The translations under genes and the position numbers were made by a program. From Prosopocoilus inquinatus (taxonomy: Eukaryota > Arthropoda > Insecta > Coleoptera > Lucanidae), in the NCBI GenBank assembly GCA_036172665.1, contig CM069873.1:44672001-44736000 (forward strand): a stretch of 64,000 nt of DNA. Reading direction: 5' to 3'. The first letter of the stretch is position 1; each line of letters begins with the position of its first letter. The notes under the pieces were generated by a model that had not been told where the DNA came from, did no database searches, and saw only the letters and a program-made list of their open reading frames with translations. Shown here piece by piece: positions 46,301-54,445 of the stretch.

Positions 46301-47455
46301 TTTCGTTTTTTCAAAAATCACCTTATGTCCTTTATCGGTTATTTTACTAACGGAAACTAGGTTCGCACGTAAGTCCGGGACATACATTGTGTTTTCAAAT
46401 TTTAAAACTTTAACACCGCCGTTTATTTTTGCGACAGTTGATACAGTACCTTTGCCTTTAATGTCTGTATACGCATCACTCGCGAGATTTAATTTTCCGT
46501 GTCCGTTCCGATCAATTTTTGTGAAAGACTCTATGTCCTTACACATATGCGACGTGCATCCACTATCGATACACCACATGTCTTGATCTGTAGACCTCTT
46601 CATTTGATGTCTTTCCTTCGTCAATACTCCCGACATCGCGTACAAACATTCGTTTTCGGCACTATTTGCTGACTGTCCTTTTGACTTCTTTGACGTGTGA
46701 CAATTTTTGGACCTATGTCCAATCGTCCCGCACTTAAAACACTTCATTTTTGAATCCTTGTTTTTAAAATTTTCTTTTTCACATCTTTCAGACTGACTTT
46801 TGTCTCTTCGATAATTCTTCTTCCAGAATTTTCCGGCAATCATTGCATTTTGTCCGGTATTTCGACTAGTTTCTCTTCTTGCATCGAATTCCTCTGTGAT
46901 TTTAATTCGCAGCGTTTCAAGAGACGGCAGTTCATCGCGTGAGGACATCGCACATCGGAAATTTTCAAAATTATCAGGTAAACTCCGCAGAAGCATGACA
47001 CACAATAAATCTTGATTTATTTCAACATTTAATTCTGACAATTTGTCTACGGTGTCAAAAAATAAACTAGTATGCTCACGTGCATCATCATTATCTTGCA
47101 TTTTCAGAGACATTAACTGATTTAAAAGAGTATCCTTCCGCGCTGGACCTTTCGACTGATAAATATTTTCCAGCTTCTTCCAAACCGCTTGTGCAGTTTC
47201 GCATCCTTTAATCTGCTTTATTTCTGATGGACTCATAGCCAGCACAATGTCGGATTGTGCCTTCAGGTCAGCTTCTTCCCATCGTTTCGCAGATTCAACA
47301 GATGCCGCATTTCCTTCTATCACCTCAGGTTTCACATTTGTGCCACTGACGTAACCCCATGCCTCGTTCTTGATGAGAATTGCACGCATCTGGATTTTCC
47401 AGGTATCATAATTCTCCTTCTTGAGCACTTCGAATTTCACACCAGTCGCATTCAT
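43307..47455 (-). CDS. Copia Gag-Pol polyprotein
   Basis: One uninterrupted frame of about 1380 codons. I place the start at the ATG at 47455 (MNATGVKFEVLKKENYDTW); the frame is open further upstream but has no earlier ATG. Order: UBN2-type Gag, CCHC knuckle CFKCGTIGHRSKNCH, protease CIDSGCTSHMC, GAG-pre-integrase WHIRLGHLNVQSL..C..C..GK, integrase core (HSDICGP, FIDDFSGW, LQTDNGGEYVN, PYNPEQNGVAERRNRTL), reverse transcriptase (IVIYVDDILIM) and RNase H (HVDADWAGSIDDRRC, TTEAEYMALSEAAKEA, RTKHIDIRHHFVRE). The length and the single fused ORF are as in Drosophila copia. All catalytic motifs I can see are kept, so this copy may encode active protein. Confidence 0.96.
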   Translation of the reverse strand: MNATGVKFEVLKKENYDTWKIQMRAILIKNEAWGYVSGTNVKPEVIEGNAASVESAKRWEEADLKAQSDIVLAMSPSEIKQIKGCETAQAVWKKLENIYQSKGPARKDTLLNQLMSLKMQDNDDAREHTSLFFDTVDKLSELNVEINQDLLCVMLLRSLPDNFENFRCAMSSRDELPSLETLRIKITEEFDARRETSRNTGQNAMIAGKFWKKNYRRDKSQSERCEKENFKNKDSKMKCFKCGTIGHRSKNCHTSKKSKGQSANSAENECLYAMSGVLTKERHQMKRSTDQDMWCIDSGCTSHMCKDIESFTKIDRNGHGKLNLASDAYTDIKGKGTVSTVAKINGGVKVLKFENTMYVPDLRANLVSVSKITDKGHKVIFEKTKAEVLDQSGNVLLLAKRQNGLYYFQGNANVECKNISEPDVKTKVPKKNSLEDWHIRLGHLNVQSLREAIRTESVKGLEVEGLNEDFECGICLQGKMCRTPFPKVSERETDLGDLIHSDICGPMRVSSHGKNRYFVTFIDDFSGWCEVKFLQKKDQIFGEFENFRAFVSTQQGKKIKQLQTDNGGEYVNKNFDDLLKKHGISRRLTAPYNPEQNGVAERRNRTLMNTARCLLIQSGLPPSFWAEAVNTANFIHNRSPTSKLKGRTPYEAWIGKTPNVADLKRFGNEVFVLDRSPNKSKIEPRSRRGIFVGYSLESKAYRIWLPSEQRIEISRDVKFLEKSPIQSDKYEEFYLEEEYFQEPSSLSKNERTEEPFIEVDLNRTCSKKYEDVVEDQMRNTREESGEENFRGFPSDEQTTVNVRRGRPRKIYTGLRGRPRKVYGTVNTVNKEDKNEEQADFAFLSEISIGRALSSPESDEWMVAMANKVTSVIKNKTWELVDRSEARDVIGSRFVLRNKYGTNGILEKRKARIVAKGYSQQFGKDYYETYAPVARLSSIRLAIALAAQNKMHIRQYDVTTAYLNGVLSEEVFMELPDHMEIVLRKIIDERRGDCQSISEAEVMIRKMETGDMVCHMKKALYGLKQAGRAWHKCLDNELRNLGAIPTKGDPCIYLKNQGDDMMIIVIYVDDILIMCRKFEEIIQFGARLKNIFEVKDLGDLTRCLGMDFKRTDKGIFVNQGTYVKDVLQRFGMVNCNPVATPLEVNTKLIKGNAWSSSDGEKPAYRELIGCLLYLSIATRPDIAHAASSLSRFNDCFNKTHWNAAKRVLRYLKGTADFGILYQYDKNPIIGHVDADWAGSIDDRRCFTGYAFLMNGSVITWDSRKQHTVALSTTEAEYMALSEAAKEAVHLKRFLLEFGVRVKRMKLCNDNFSAQRLGTNPVYHARTKHIDIRHHFVREIVESGEIFLEHVASDDMPADVLTKALTKAKHERCINLLGLTKVLI

Positions 47456-47581
47456 TCTACGCTGTGATATCGAACTTAACAAATTGACGCTTTTCTCTTG
47501 TAAGTCCTATACTAGGCAGGGTCGATTTCTGTTTCTACTATTTTCTCTTACGATAAATCTGGTAGATCTGGGCCCATAACC

Positions 47582-47841
47582 TATTAATAATTAGGTAGCA
47601 GGATGTAGCAATGCGTAGTCGAAACTCCAGTAGAAAACACAGAAAGAAACTGAGGAACTTTATATTAAGGAAAAATACATTTCATAAACATGTCAGTTTT
47701 TATATTATTGTTTTATATATAAAACTAACTCTGTTATCATAGATAACGTGATTACTGTCAAAAACTAACTCTGTTATCATAGATAACGTGATTACTGTCT
47801 AGCAGTTTGTATCGCTACTTAATGTCCGATTAACTTTAACA
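47582..47841 (-). repeat. Copia 5' LTR (260 bp) with 40-bp tandem duplication
   Basis: Same ends as the 3' LTR. The segment AAAACTAACTCTGTTATCAT..GATTACTGTC occurs twice in a row at about 47721-47799; it occurs once in the 3' LTR. Confidence 0.92.
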
Positions 47842-47846
47842 GTAAC

Positions 47847-48279
47847 ATCTCATTTCAATTCTGTGATATAAAAATACTTTTGAGTTCGCACTAGTGGAGT
47901 GAATCGAAAACGCTGTATCAACTTATTTAAACTCGTTCAATGTTTTTGGTATAACAAGGTAAGAAATTTAAATTTATATATTTTCGTCCAATAAAGAGAA
48001 ATTTAAATTTACTAACGTGATCGTCAGATTATACTTTTGTAATGACGTCAGATGCTTTGTTGCTGTTGTACTTTAGTAAACTAACGTCTCACATAGTTTA
48101 TGAAAGTAAAGCAAGAAGAATGACTTTCCTTGAAAGGATAATTATCAGACAACTTGGTGGTGATAAAACATTCACACGTTGATAACGATTCTTAAGTGTT
48201 GTGGCTATCTACCTATTAATTGCAGCGGTGAGAATATATCCGTGATATCGGCAATACGAAAGTCCTATTACTACTAATA
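47847..48279. other. Unassigned AT-rich flank
   Basis: Original sequence downstream of the Copia target site. No coding region seen. Confidence 0.4.
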
Positions 48280-48402
48280 TATCTATAATATAGGTATTTA
48301 AGATACTTATAATATAGATATTTAAGATACCTATAATATAGATATTTAAGATACCTTTAATATAGATATTTAAGATACCTTTAATATAGATATTTAAGAT
48401 AC
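48280..48402. repeat. 24-bp minisatellite, part 1 (interrupted by Gypsy)
   Basis: Five units of TATAGATATTTAAGATACCT with slight variants. The array resumes at 54757-54806 after the Gypsy insertion. Confidence 0.9.
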
Positions 48403-48746
48403 TGTGGCGAGCCGCTCAGTGCTGCGTCACGCTGAGGGCGTCAGGAGGTCGGTTCGCTGTTGTGCGTCATCGGCCATCACGCCACCGGGGCCTACACCGG
48501 GGTCACATCGAACAGACTGGAATCTTCCCGCATAGAGAGTTCCAGACGGCGGCGAATGATATAAAATCGCCCCGGGTTGACTCACCAGTCAGTCGAATTC
48601 GAACAGCGAACGTCGAAGTTAGATTTTAGTGTGTAAATAAATTGTTACAAATAAATTAGTTTTTAAGCTTTATTAAATTACGGTTAAGTTTGTATCGAGT
48701 GTTTTATTCGTTTAAATAAATAAACATAAACCCTAGAAACGTAACA
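48403..48746 (+). repeat. Gypsy 5' LTR (344 bp)
   Basis: Starts TGTGGCGAGCCGC, ends CCTAGAAACGTAACA. Identical to 54413-54756. A GC-rich first half ends in TATAAAA at 48560-48566; the rest is AT-rich with AATAAA motifs. Confidence 0.97.
48560..48566 (+). promoter_or_regulatory. TATA box of the Gypsy LTR
   Basis: TATAAAA inside the 5' LTR downstream of a GC-rich block, well placed for a U3 promoter. The same motif is in the 3' LTR at 54570-54576. Confidence 0.6.
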
Positions 48747-48747
48747 G

Positions 48748-48760
48748 TGGTGTCGGTGTG
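48748..48760 (+). other. Putative primer-binding site
   Basis: TGGTGTCGGTGTG begins one base after the LTR. The TGG start fits pairing with the CCA end of a tRNA. I cannot name the tRNA. Confidence 0.55.
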
Positions 48761-48843
48761 CGGGTTTGTGCAAATAAATAAACAATTTAAAGTAAATTAA
48801 ATTTAATCAGATTATTAAATAAGTACAGTATCGGAAAAAAACA

Positions 48844-49926
48844 ATGGCTACGAGAAAAGTGTTGTTGAAAGACTTAAAAGTGGCCGAATTAAAAACCGAA
48901 TTGGAAGAACGAGAGTTAGAAACCGGTGGTTTGAAAGGCGCACTTCAACAGCGTCTCCGATCCGATTTGTTGACAGCTGGCGAAGATCCAGAGACCTTCC
49001 TTTTCGAAATTTCGTGTGGTCCCGCCGATTTAAATAAAATCCTGAAAGATGAACTTCGAGAACAATCTGTAAACTTCAAAGACGAGTTGCAAACTAAATT
49101 GATGGAACAATCCAGAAATTTAGAGGAGAAGCTTCTAGAACAATCTGGAAATTTGGACAAATTACAGAATAAATTGTTGGAACAATCTAGAGACTTAGAC
49201 GAGAAATTTCGAGAGCACTCCAGAAATTTTGACGAGAAATTTCTAGAACAAACAAAAGGACTCGAAGATAAATTAGTGGTAAAAATATCAGAAGAAACAA
49301 AGAACCTGCAAGAAAATGTGGAGGAAATAATATTTCAGCAGGATAACAAAATCAAAAATCTGGAACAAATCATGGCGGGGTTGCGAGTGTTCGGGGATCA
49401 GCCACCAGTAGAAACACTAGAAAATAATGAAACCCGAATTGTGGAAGGACCAGCAGAAAATTCGAAATTAAAAATAAAACCACCGACGTTCGATGGAAAA
49501 TCTTCTTGGCCCAACTACTTCAAACAGTTCGAAGCAGCAGCAAAGGCAAACAGATGGACGGCCAGCGAAAAAGCCACTTCGTTAATTGTGGCCTTGAGAG
49601 GAGACGCTATCGATGTGCTACAGACGATGCCGCCAGAGGAACAAGAAGACTTCGACAAGCTTGTGAATAGGATGGAAATGCGTTACGGACAGGCCCATCT
49701 GACCGAGGTATACCATGCGCAGTTGAGGAATCGCTGTCAGAAATCCGGAGAAAGTCTTCAGGAATTCGAGGCAGACGTTGCGCGTCTGGCCCAGTTGGCG
49801 TATCCCACAGCTCCTGTTGAATTCCTCAAATGTTTGACGGTGCAGACCTTCATAGATGGAATCCGTGACCCAGACAACCAGCAGGCATTGAGAATGACCA
49901 TCCGAAGACGTCCAAGAACGCATTAG
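48844..49926 (+). CDS. Gypsy Gag, first part: SAP motif, coiled coil, capsid
   Basis: 360 codons from the ATG at 48844. Residues about 8-45 (LKDLKVAELKTELEERELET, then LKGALQQRL) fit the SAP motif, a helix-turn-helix DNA-binding module of chromatin proteins. Residues about 75-160 are repeated LLEQSRNLEEK-type heptads, a strong coiled coil. From about 210 (LKIKPPTFDGKSSWPNYFKQ) it is a retrotransposon capsid domain (ALRGDAIDVLQ; EVYHAQLRNRCQKSGESLQEF). The frame stops at TAG 49924-49926, while the natural continuation (NALAYALEFEAARRVSRG) is in the -1 frame. I see no slippery site there, so I read this as a one-base indel and not a programmed shift. Confidence 0.92.
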   Translation: MATRKVLLKDLKVAELKTELEERELETGGLKGALQQRLRSDLLTAGEDPETFLFEISCGPADLNKILKDELREQSVNFKDELQTKLMEQSRNLEEKLLEQSGNLDKLQNKLLEQSRDLDEKFREHSRNFDEKFLEQTKGLEDKLVVKISEETKNLQENVEEIIFQQDNKIKNLEQIMAGLRVFGDQPPVETLENNETRIVEGPAENSKLKIKPPTFDGKSSWPNYFKQFEAAAKANRWTASEKATSLIVALRGDAIDVLQTMPPEEQEDFDKLVNRMEMRYGQAHLTEVYHAQLRNRCQKSGESLQEFEADVARLAQLAYPTAPVEFLKCLTVQTFIDGIRDPDNQQALRMTIRRRPRTH

Positions 49927-50219
49927 CTTATGCCTTGGAATTTGAAGCAGCGAGACGAGTCTCAAGAGGGCATGTCAAGGTGCGAGCGGCTATGGACTTC
50001 CAAGAGGAAGAAGAGGAAGAATCCGCTAACGCCAAGGTGGGATCTACTATAAAGGAGCGAGCCAGGGAGTATGCCACCGCCGAGGATGTTCGCCGCATTG
50101 TGGAACAGGTCTTCAAGCAGAAGAGGCCGCTGGTTTGTTGGAATTGCCAGGAGGAAGGACATGTTCGCAGGCGATGTCCAAGGCCCAGACAGGATCCAAG
50201 GAAGCCACATTTAAACTAA
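49927..50219 (+). CDS. Gypsy Gag, second part: nucleocapsid with CCHC knuckle
   Basis: Continuation of Gag in the -1 frame relative to the first part: ALEFEAARRVSRGHVKVRAA, an acidic EEEEEESANA stretch, a helical segment and the knuckle CWNCQEEGHVRRRC (CX2CX4HX4C), ending in basic residues and stop TAA at 50217-50219. The codons just before the stop form T TTA AAC (50210-50216), the start of the Gag-to-Pol shift. It overlaps the open Pol frame by about 85 bp. Confidence 0.9.
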
Positions 50220-50267
50220 GCCGGGTCGGTGCAGAGGGGCAAACGTCGACCCGTATTCAAAGGCCCC
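50210..50267 (+). promoter_or_regulatory. Putative -1 ribosomal frameshift signal (TTTAAAC + pseudoknot)
   Basis: In the Gag frame the last codons read CA-T TTA AAC TAA, so T TTA AAC (50210-50216) fits the X XXY YYZ rule and shifts into Pol codons TTT AAA. Five bases later CGGGTCG (50222-50228) can pair with CGACCCG (50247-50253). Loop bases GGGGC (50236-50240) can pair with GCCCC (50263-50267), giving an H-type pseudoknot. Confidence 0.75.
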
Positions 50268-53119
50268 CAAAGACGAAAGCCAACCGAGTAATATTCCTAC
50301 GGCAGTTAACCAGCAGTGTCTTCGTGGATGTTACCATTGCTGACATTCCTCACACCATGTTGTTGGATACGGGTGCGACGAAGACCATCCTAAGACCCGA
50401 CGTCATTAAGTCATCTGGACGCACCGAGCCGACCAAGTGGAAACTGAAAACTGCAACTGGAACATCAGCAACTGTCCACGGTGAAGTTAAGGTTATCATC
50501 ACCATTGGTTCAACTCCAATAAAACACCGTGCACCGGTGGCAGATATAGAGGACGAGGCAATTTTGGGCATGGACGTCATGTGTGCCCACGGGTTCCAAT
50601 TGGACTTAAAGCGTGGCGTGATGGCGGTCAATAATGAGGAGTTGGTTCTACATCAACGAGGGGACGTGGCCGCTCGAGTAGTCCTCGCTGAAGACTTTGT
50701 ATTACCCAGCAGGACTGAGGTTATCGTCGACACAAAACTGGACGGTGTTTTTCAAGATGGTCAAGTCATTATGGTTGAACCTAATACTGATGATCAAAGG
50801 ATTGGAAGAGGAGTCCTCGTTGGGAAAATGTTGTTGACGGCGAAGAAGGAAGTACCTGTCCGCCTGATGAACGTCAATTGTTTCTCTGTCAATATCAAGA
50901 AAGGAACAATCTTGGGAAGCTGCACCATGGTGTCCTCCATCTCCCGGCAACTTGAAACAAACGTGCCAGAAGCGAAAGTCCCAAAGAAATTATGGGAAAT
51001 GGTTATGTCAACAGCCCAGCAATTGACTCCAGACCAGAAGACAAAAGCAAAGAATCTGATCGGCCGTTATCAAGATGTATTCGAGGTAGAAGATGGATCC
51101 AAGGGAAGAACTGATGTCGTGAAACACAAAATAGAGACTGGAGAAGAAAGACCTATCCGTCAAGCTCCAAGGCGATTACCGTTGGCAAAGCGTGAGGAAG
51201 CGGAACGCATTATTCGCGAGATGGAAAAGGATAATGTGATAGAACCATCAAGCAGCCCTTGGGCGTCACCAGTAGTGCTTGTGAAGAAGAAGGATGGGTC
51301 CACCAGATTCTGTGTAGACTACCGGTTACTCAACAATGTCACCAAGAAGGACAGCTATCCCCTGCCACGGATTGATGATACCCTGGACACCCTAGCCGGC
51401 TCAAAGATCTTCTCAACTTTGGACTTAAAGAGTGGATATTGGCAAGTGGAGCTGGCGCCCGAAGATCGAGAAAAGACGGCGTTTTCCATTGGTATGGGTC
51501 TGTGGCAGTTCACAGTGATGCCATTCGGATTATGTAATGCCCCAGCGACATTCGAGAGGTTAATGGAGACGGTTCTGAAAGGTCTGTCCTGGACAACGTG
51601 CATGGTGTACCTTGATGACATCATTGTCGTGGGAAAGACGTTCAACGACCACCTAAGGAACCTGGAAGGAGTGTTCCAGCGGCTTCGCGGAGCTGGCCTA
51701 AAGCTTAGCCTCAAGAAGTGTCACCTATTCCAGAAGGAAGTGAATTACCTGGGGCACATTGTTAATGGAAATGGAATCGCCGTGGACCCTGTGAAGATTC
51801 AGGTGGTGAAAGACTGGCCAACTCCCAGAAATAAACACCAAATAAGGAGTTTCCTTGGCCTGTGCACTTACTATCGGCGCTACGTTCCTGGATTTGCAGA
51901 CATTGCTAAGCCGTTAACAAAACTCACTGAAGAAGGTCGTCCATTTGAATGGGACCAACAGTGTCAAATTGGCTTTGAACAACTAAAGCAGTACTTGGTT
52001 AGTGCTCCTATTCTGAGTTATCCTCTCCCGGAAGGCAAGTTCGTCGTGGACACAGATGCTAGCAACGTTGGGATTGGTGGCGTACTCTCCCAGATACAAG
52101 AGGGGCAAGAGAAGGTGATCGGCTACTTCAGTAAAGTCCTATCAAAACCGGAACGAAACTATTGCGTCACAAGAAGGGAATTGCTAGCCGTCGTAAAAAC
52201 GATAGAACACTTCTACAAGTACTTGTATGGTAGACGCTTCCTGCTGAGGACCGACCACGCCGCTCTAAAATGGCTTCTCCGTTTCAAGAACCCAGAAGGG
52301 CAAGTTGCACGATGGATCGAACGACTTCAGGAGTACGATTTTGAAATTCAGCATCGGGCAGGAACTAGCCATCGAAATGCCGATGCTTTGTCGAGAAGAC
52401 CCTGTGCCGAAGACTGTAAGCACTGTAGTCGTTTGGACGAGAAAGTAGCCACGACTGCGAGGACAGCCATTGTTGACGACAAATGGCAAGCCGAAGAACT
52501 GCGAAGAGACCAGGAGAACGACCCGGATTTGAAATTAGTGCTAGAGTGGAAAAGCAGGGACGCGAGGCCTACCTGGGAAGAGGTAGCACCATGTGCACCG
52601 TCCGTAAAATCATACTGGGCGCAGTGGGACTCCATAGTGTTGGATCGTGGTCTTCTGAGACGAAGCATGGAGAATCCAGAAGGCATGGAACAGAAGACAC
52701 AGTTACTAATCCCCAAGAATAGGGTGCCAGAAGTTCTGAGGGAACTTCACGATGGAACTTCGGGAGGGCACCTGGGAGTTAAGAAGACTATGGAGAAGGT
52801 GCGCGAAAGATTTTACTGGGTGAACTGCAAGGAAGACGTGAAGGATTGGTGCAGAAAGTGTGCAGTCTGCGCAGCCAGTAACGGCCCCCACAGGCGGGGT
52901 AAGGCCCCCATGAGACAGTACAACGTTGGAAGTCCTTTTGAGAGAGTTGCCATCGATGTAGCCGGCCCGTTTCCAGAAACGAATGGTGGAAACAAGTACA
53001 TCGTCGTGGTAATGGACTACTTTAGTAAGTGGGTTGTAAGCGGAAGTCCTTGTCAGGGAATGGATCAGTCGGTATGGTGCACCTATGGAACTGCATTCAG
53101 ACCAAGGAAGGAACTTTGA
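50217..53119 (+). CDS. Gypsy Pol: protease, RT, RNase H, integrase N part
   Basis: This is the -1 frame relative to the Gag nucleocapsid; the frame is open from about 50135 without an ATG, so it should be made by frameshifting. Order: retropepsin (HTMLLDTGATKTIL, then AILGMDVM), linker, reverse transcriptase (WASPVVLVKKKDGSTRFCVD, FSTLDLKSGYWQV, catalytic YLDDIIVV at about 51610), RNase H (VVDTDASNVGIGGVLSQ, RRELLAVVKTIEHFYKYLYG, TDHAALKWLL), then integrase zinc-binding H2C2 (LHDGTSGGHLGVKKT, CAVCAAS) and the start of the core (VAIDVAGPFPETNGGNKYIV, MDYFSKW). All RT and RNase H catalytic residues seem present. The frame ends at 53119 after a deletion/shift within the integrase core. Confidence 0.94.
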
Positions 53120-53777
53120 ATCGGCCAAGAACGTGTGTACTCTGCTCGGCGTCCGAAAAACTAGAACAACTGCACTCCACACACAGTCGGACGGAATGGT
53201 GGAAAGGTTCAATAGAACCATCAACCGACATTTGTCCAAGGTCGTTTCCAATCATCAGAGGGACTGGGACACGTACATCCCCCTGTTTCTAATGGCATAC
53301 CGCTCATCTGTTCATGAGACAACAGGGGAGACTCCCGCGAAAGTGGTATTCGGGCGAGAGCCGAGACTGCCCTGCGACCTGAAGTTTGGTGTGAAGCCTG
53401 GCGAAGTCTCTGCCGACGAAGATTACGTGAGCAAATTACGCAGGAAAATGGATGATATCCACAACCAAGTGCGTCACAATATACAGACGGCCAGCGATCG
53501 GATGAAGGAGCACTATGACATCAACGCTCAACACGGGGGATACCAACCTGGAGCACTGGTCTGGCTTTATAACCCCCAAAGACGTCGAGGCCTCTCCCCA
53601 AAATTACAGACCTCTTGGGAAGGTCCTTACAAGGTGATGAAACGGATCAACGACGTCGTTTACCGCATCAGGAAGGTCCCCCATGGCAAACCCAAAGTAA
53701 TCCACTTCAACCGGATAGCCCCTTACCATGGAGAAGCAGATGAAGGGACAGTACAAAGGCGCAAGTTTCCGAAGTGA
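53060..53777 (+). pseudogene. Gypsy integrase core and C terminus, frame-broken from Pol
   Basis: Continues the integrase in another frame: EWISRYGAPMELHSDQGRNF with the second catalytic Asp, TTALHTQSDGMVERFNRTIN with the catalytic Glu, and the C-terminal tail GALVWLYNPQRRRG..VIHFNRIAPYHGE. Between DYFSKW and this part about a dozen codons (the EAYALP-type stretch seen in the relative at 4.8 kb) are missing and the frame shifts, with TAA in the joined reading near 53036. The polyprotein would therefore stop inside the integrase. Confidence 0.88.
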
Positions 53778-53791
53778 ACTTCGAAACCTTC

Positions 53792-54445
53792 ATGTCTCAT
53801 CACGCCGAAGGAAGCAAGGCACGGTTTGGAGTGACCACGGAGAAGCAACAAGATCTCTTTAAAGTGCCACTGGAGTACAGTCTGGCCCACTGCGTAGCAG
53901 AAGACCTGAAACTGTCCAAAGGAATCGCTCAGGTGTTTAGGAAGAAATTTGGCCAAATCGAGGAGCTACGAAGACAGCATCCCATGGTAGGCAAGAGCTT
54001 GCAGATCATTGATTCGACGGCAGATCGGAGGCGCCACGTGCATTATTTAGTCACTAAGAAGACATCAAGCGGTAAACCTGACTATCAAAGTATGTGGAGA
54101 GCCCTATATAGCCTGAGGAGACAGCTAATAGAGAACCATCAGATGAAGTTGGCCATCCCCAAATTGGGCTGCGGATTGGACGGACTAGACTGGAGAGTAA
54201 TACGAAGCATGCTGGAAGTCATCTTCCACAGAACGGGAATTGAAGTCTGCAGCCATCACCCACAGGCAACAGTCAGCAACAGCAAAACCGTAGACTGCTA
54301 CTTCTTCCAGACGGGAAATTGCAAGAATGGGCCAGCTTGTAGATTCCGACATCCTCCTTCAAGAGTATCACCAGGAACATTTCGAGACGAAACGTTTTTA
54401 AGAAGGGGGCAGTGTGGCGAGCCGCTCAGTGCTGCGTCACGCTGA
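53792..54445 (+). CDS. Extra ORF: TARG1/OARD1-like macrodomain plus CCCH zinc finger
   Basis: The frame is open from 53744. The first ATG is at 53792, 15 bp after the integrase stop. Residues about 15-150 match the ALC1/TARG1 class of macrodomain: DLFKVPLEYSLAHCVAEDLK, KGIAQVFRKKFG, VHYLVTKKTSSGKPDY and AIPKLGCGLDGLDW. In human TARG1 the catalytic pair is Lys84 in YLITKK and Asp125 in GCGLD; both have counterparts here. The family removes ADP-ribose from acidic residues or deacetylates O-acetyl-ADP-ribose. Near the C terminus CYFFQTGNCKNGPACRFRHP fits CX7CX5CX3H, a CCCH finger usually binding RNA. The last codons run into the 3' LTR (from 54413). It sits between integrase and polypurine tract, where env or accessory genes sit in other Gypsy elements. 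Expression could be by reinitiation, splicing or shift. Confidence 0.9.
   Translation: MSHHAEGSKARFGVTTEKQQDLFKVPLEYSLAHCVAEDLKLSKGIAQVFRKKFGQIEELRRQHPMVGKSLQIIDSTADRRRHVHYLVTKKTSSGKPDYQSMWRALYSLRRQLIENHQMKLAIPKLGCGLDGLDWRVIRSMLEVIFHRTGIEVCSHHPQATVSNSKTVDCYFFQTGNCKNGPACRFRHPPSRVSPGTFRDETFLRRGQCGEPLSAASR
54400..54412 (+). other. Polypurine tract of the Gypsy element
   Basis: AAGAAGGGGGCAG directly before the 3' LTR. The older Gypsy at 3692-7370 has AAGAAGGGGACGG in the same place. Confidence 0.85.

Larger units (their letters stand above)
43059..47841 (-). mobile_element. Ty1/Copia LTR retrotransposon, apparently intact coding
   Basis: 3' LTR 43059-43279 (221 bp) and 5' LTR 47582-47841 (260 bp). 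GTAAC at 43054-43058 and 47842-47846 is a 5-bp TSD. After the 5' LTR the minus strand reads GGTTATGGGCCCAGATC, which matches the initiator-tRNA-Met half-molecule primer site used by Drosophila copia. A polypurine tract CTCGAGGGGAAG precedes the 3' LTR. The single long reading frame is uninterrupted. The 5' LTR is longer because of a 40-bp internal tandem duplication. Confidence 0.96.

Noticed and set aside
49900..49930. Second programmed frameshift within Gag
   Set aside because: The continuation is in the -1 frame but there is no slippery heptamer near the TAG; a one-base indel is simpler.
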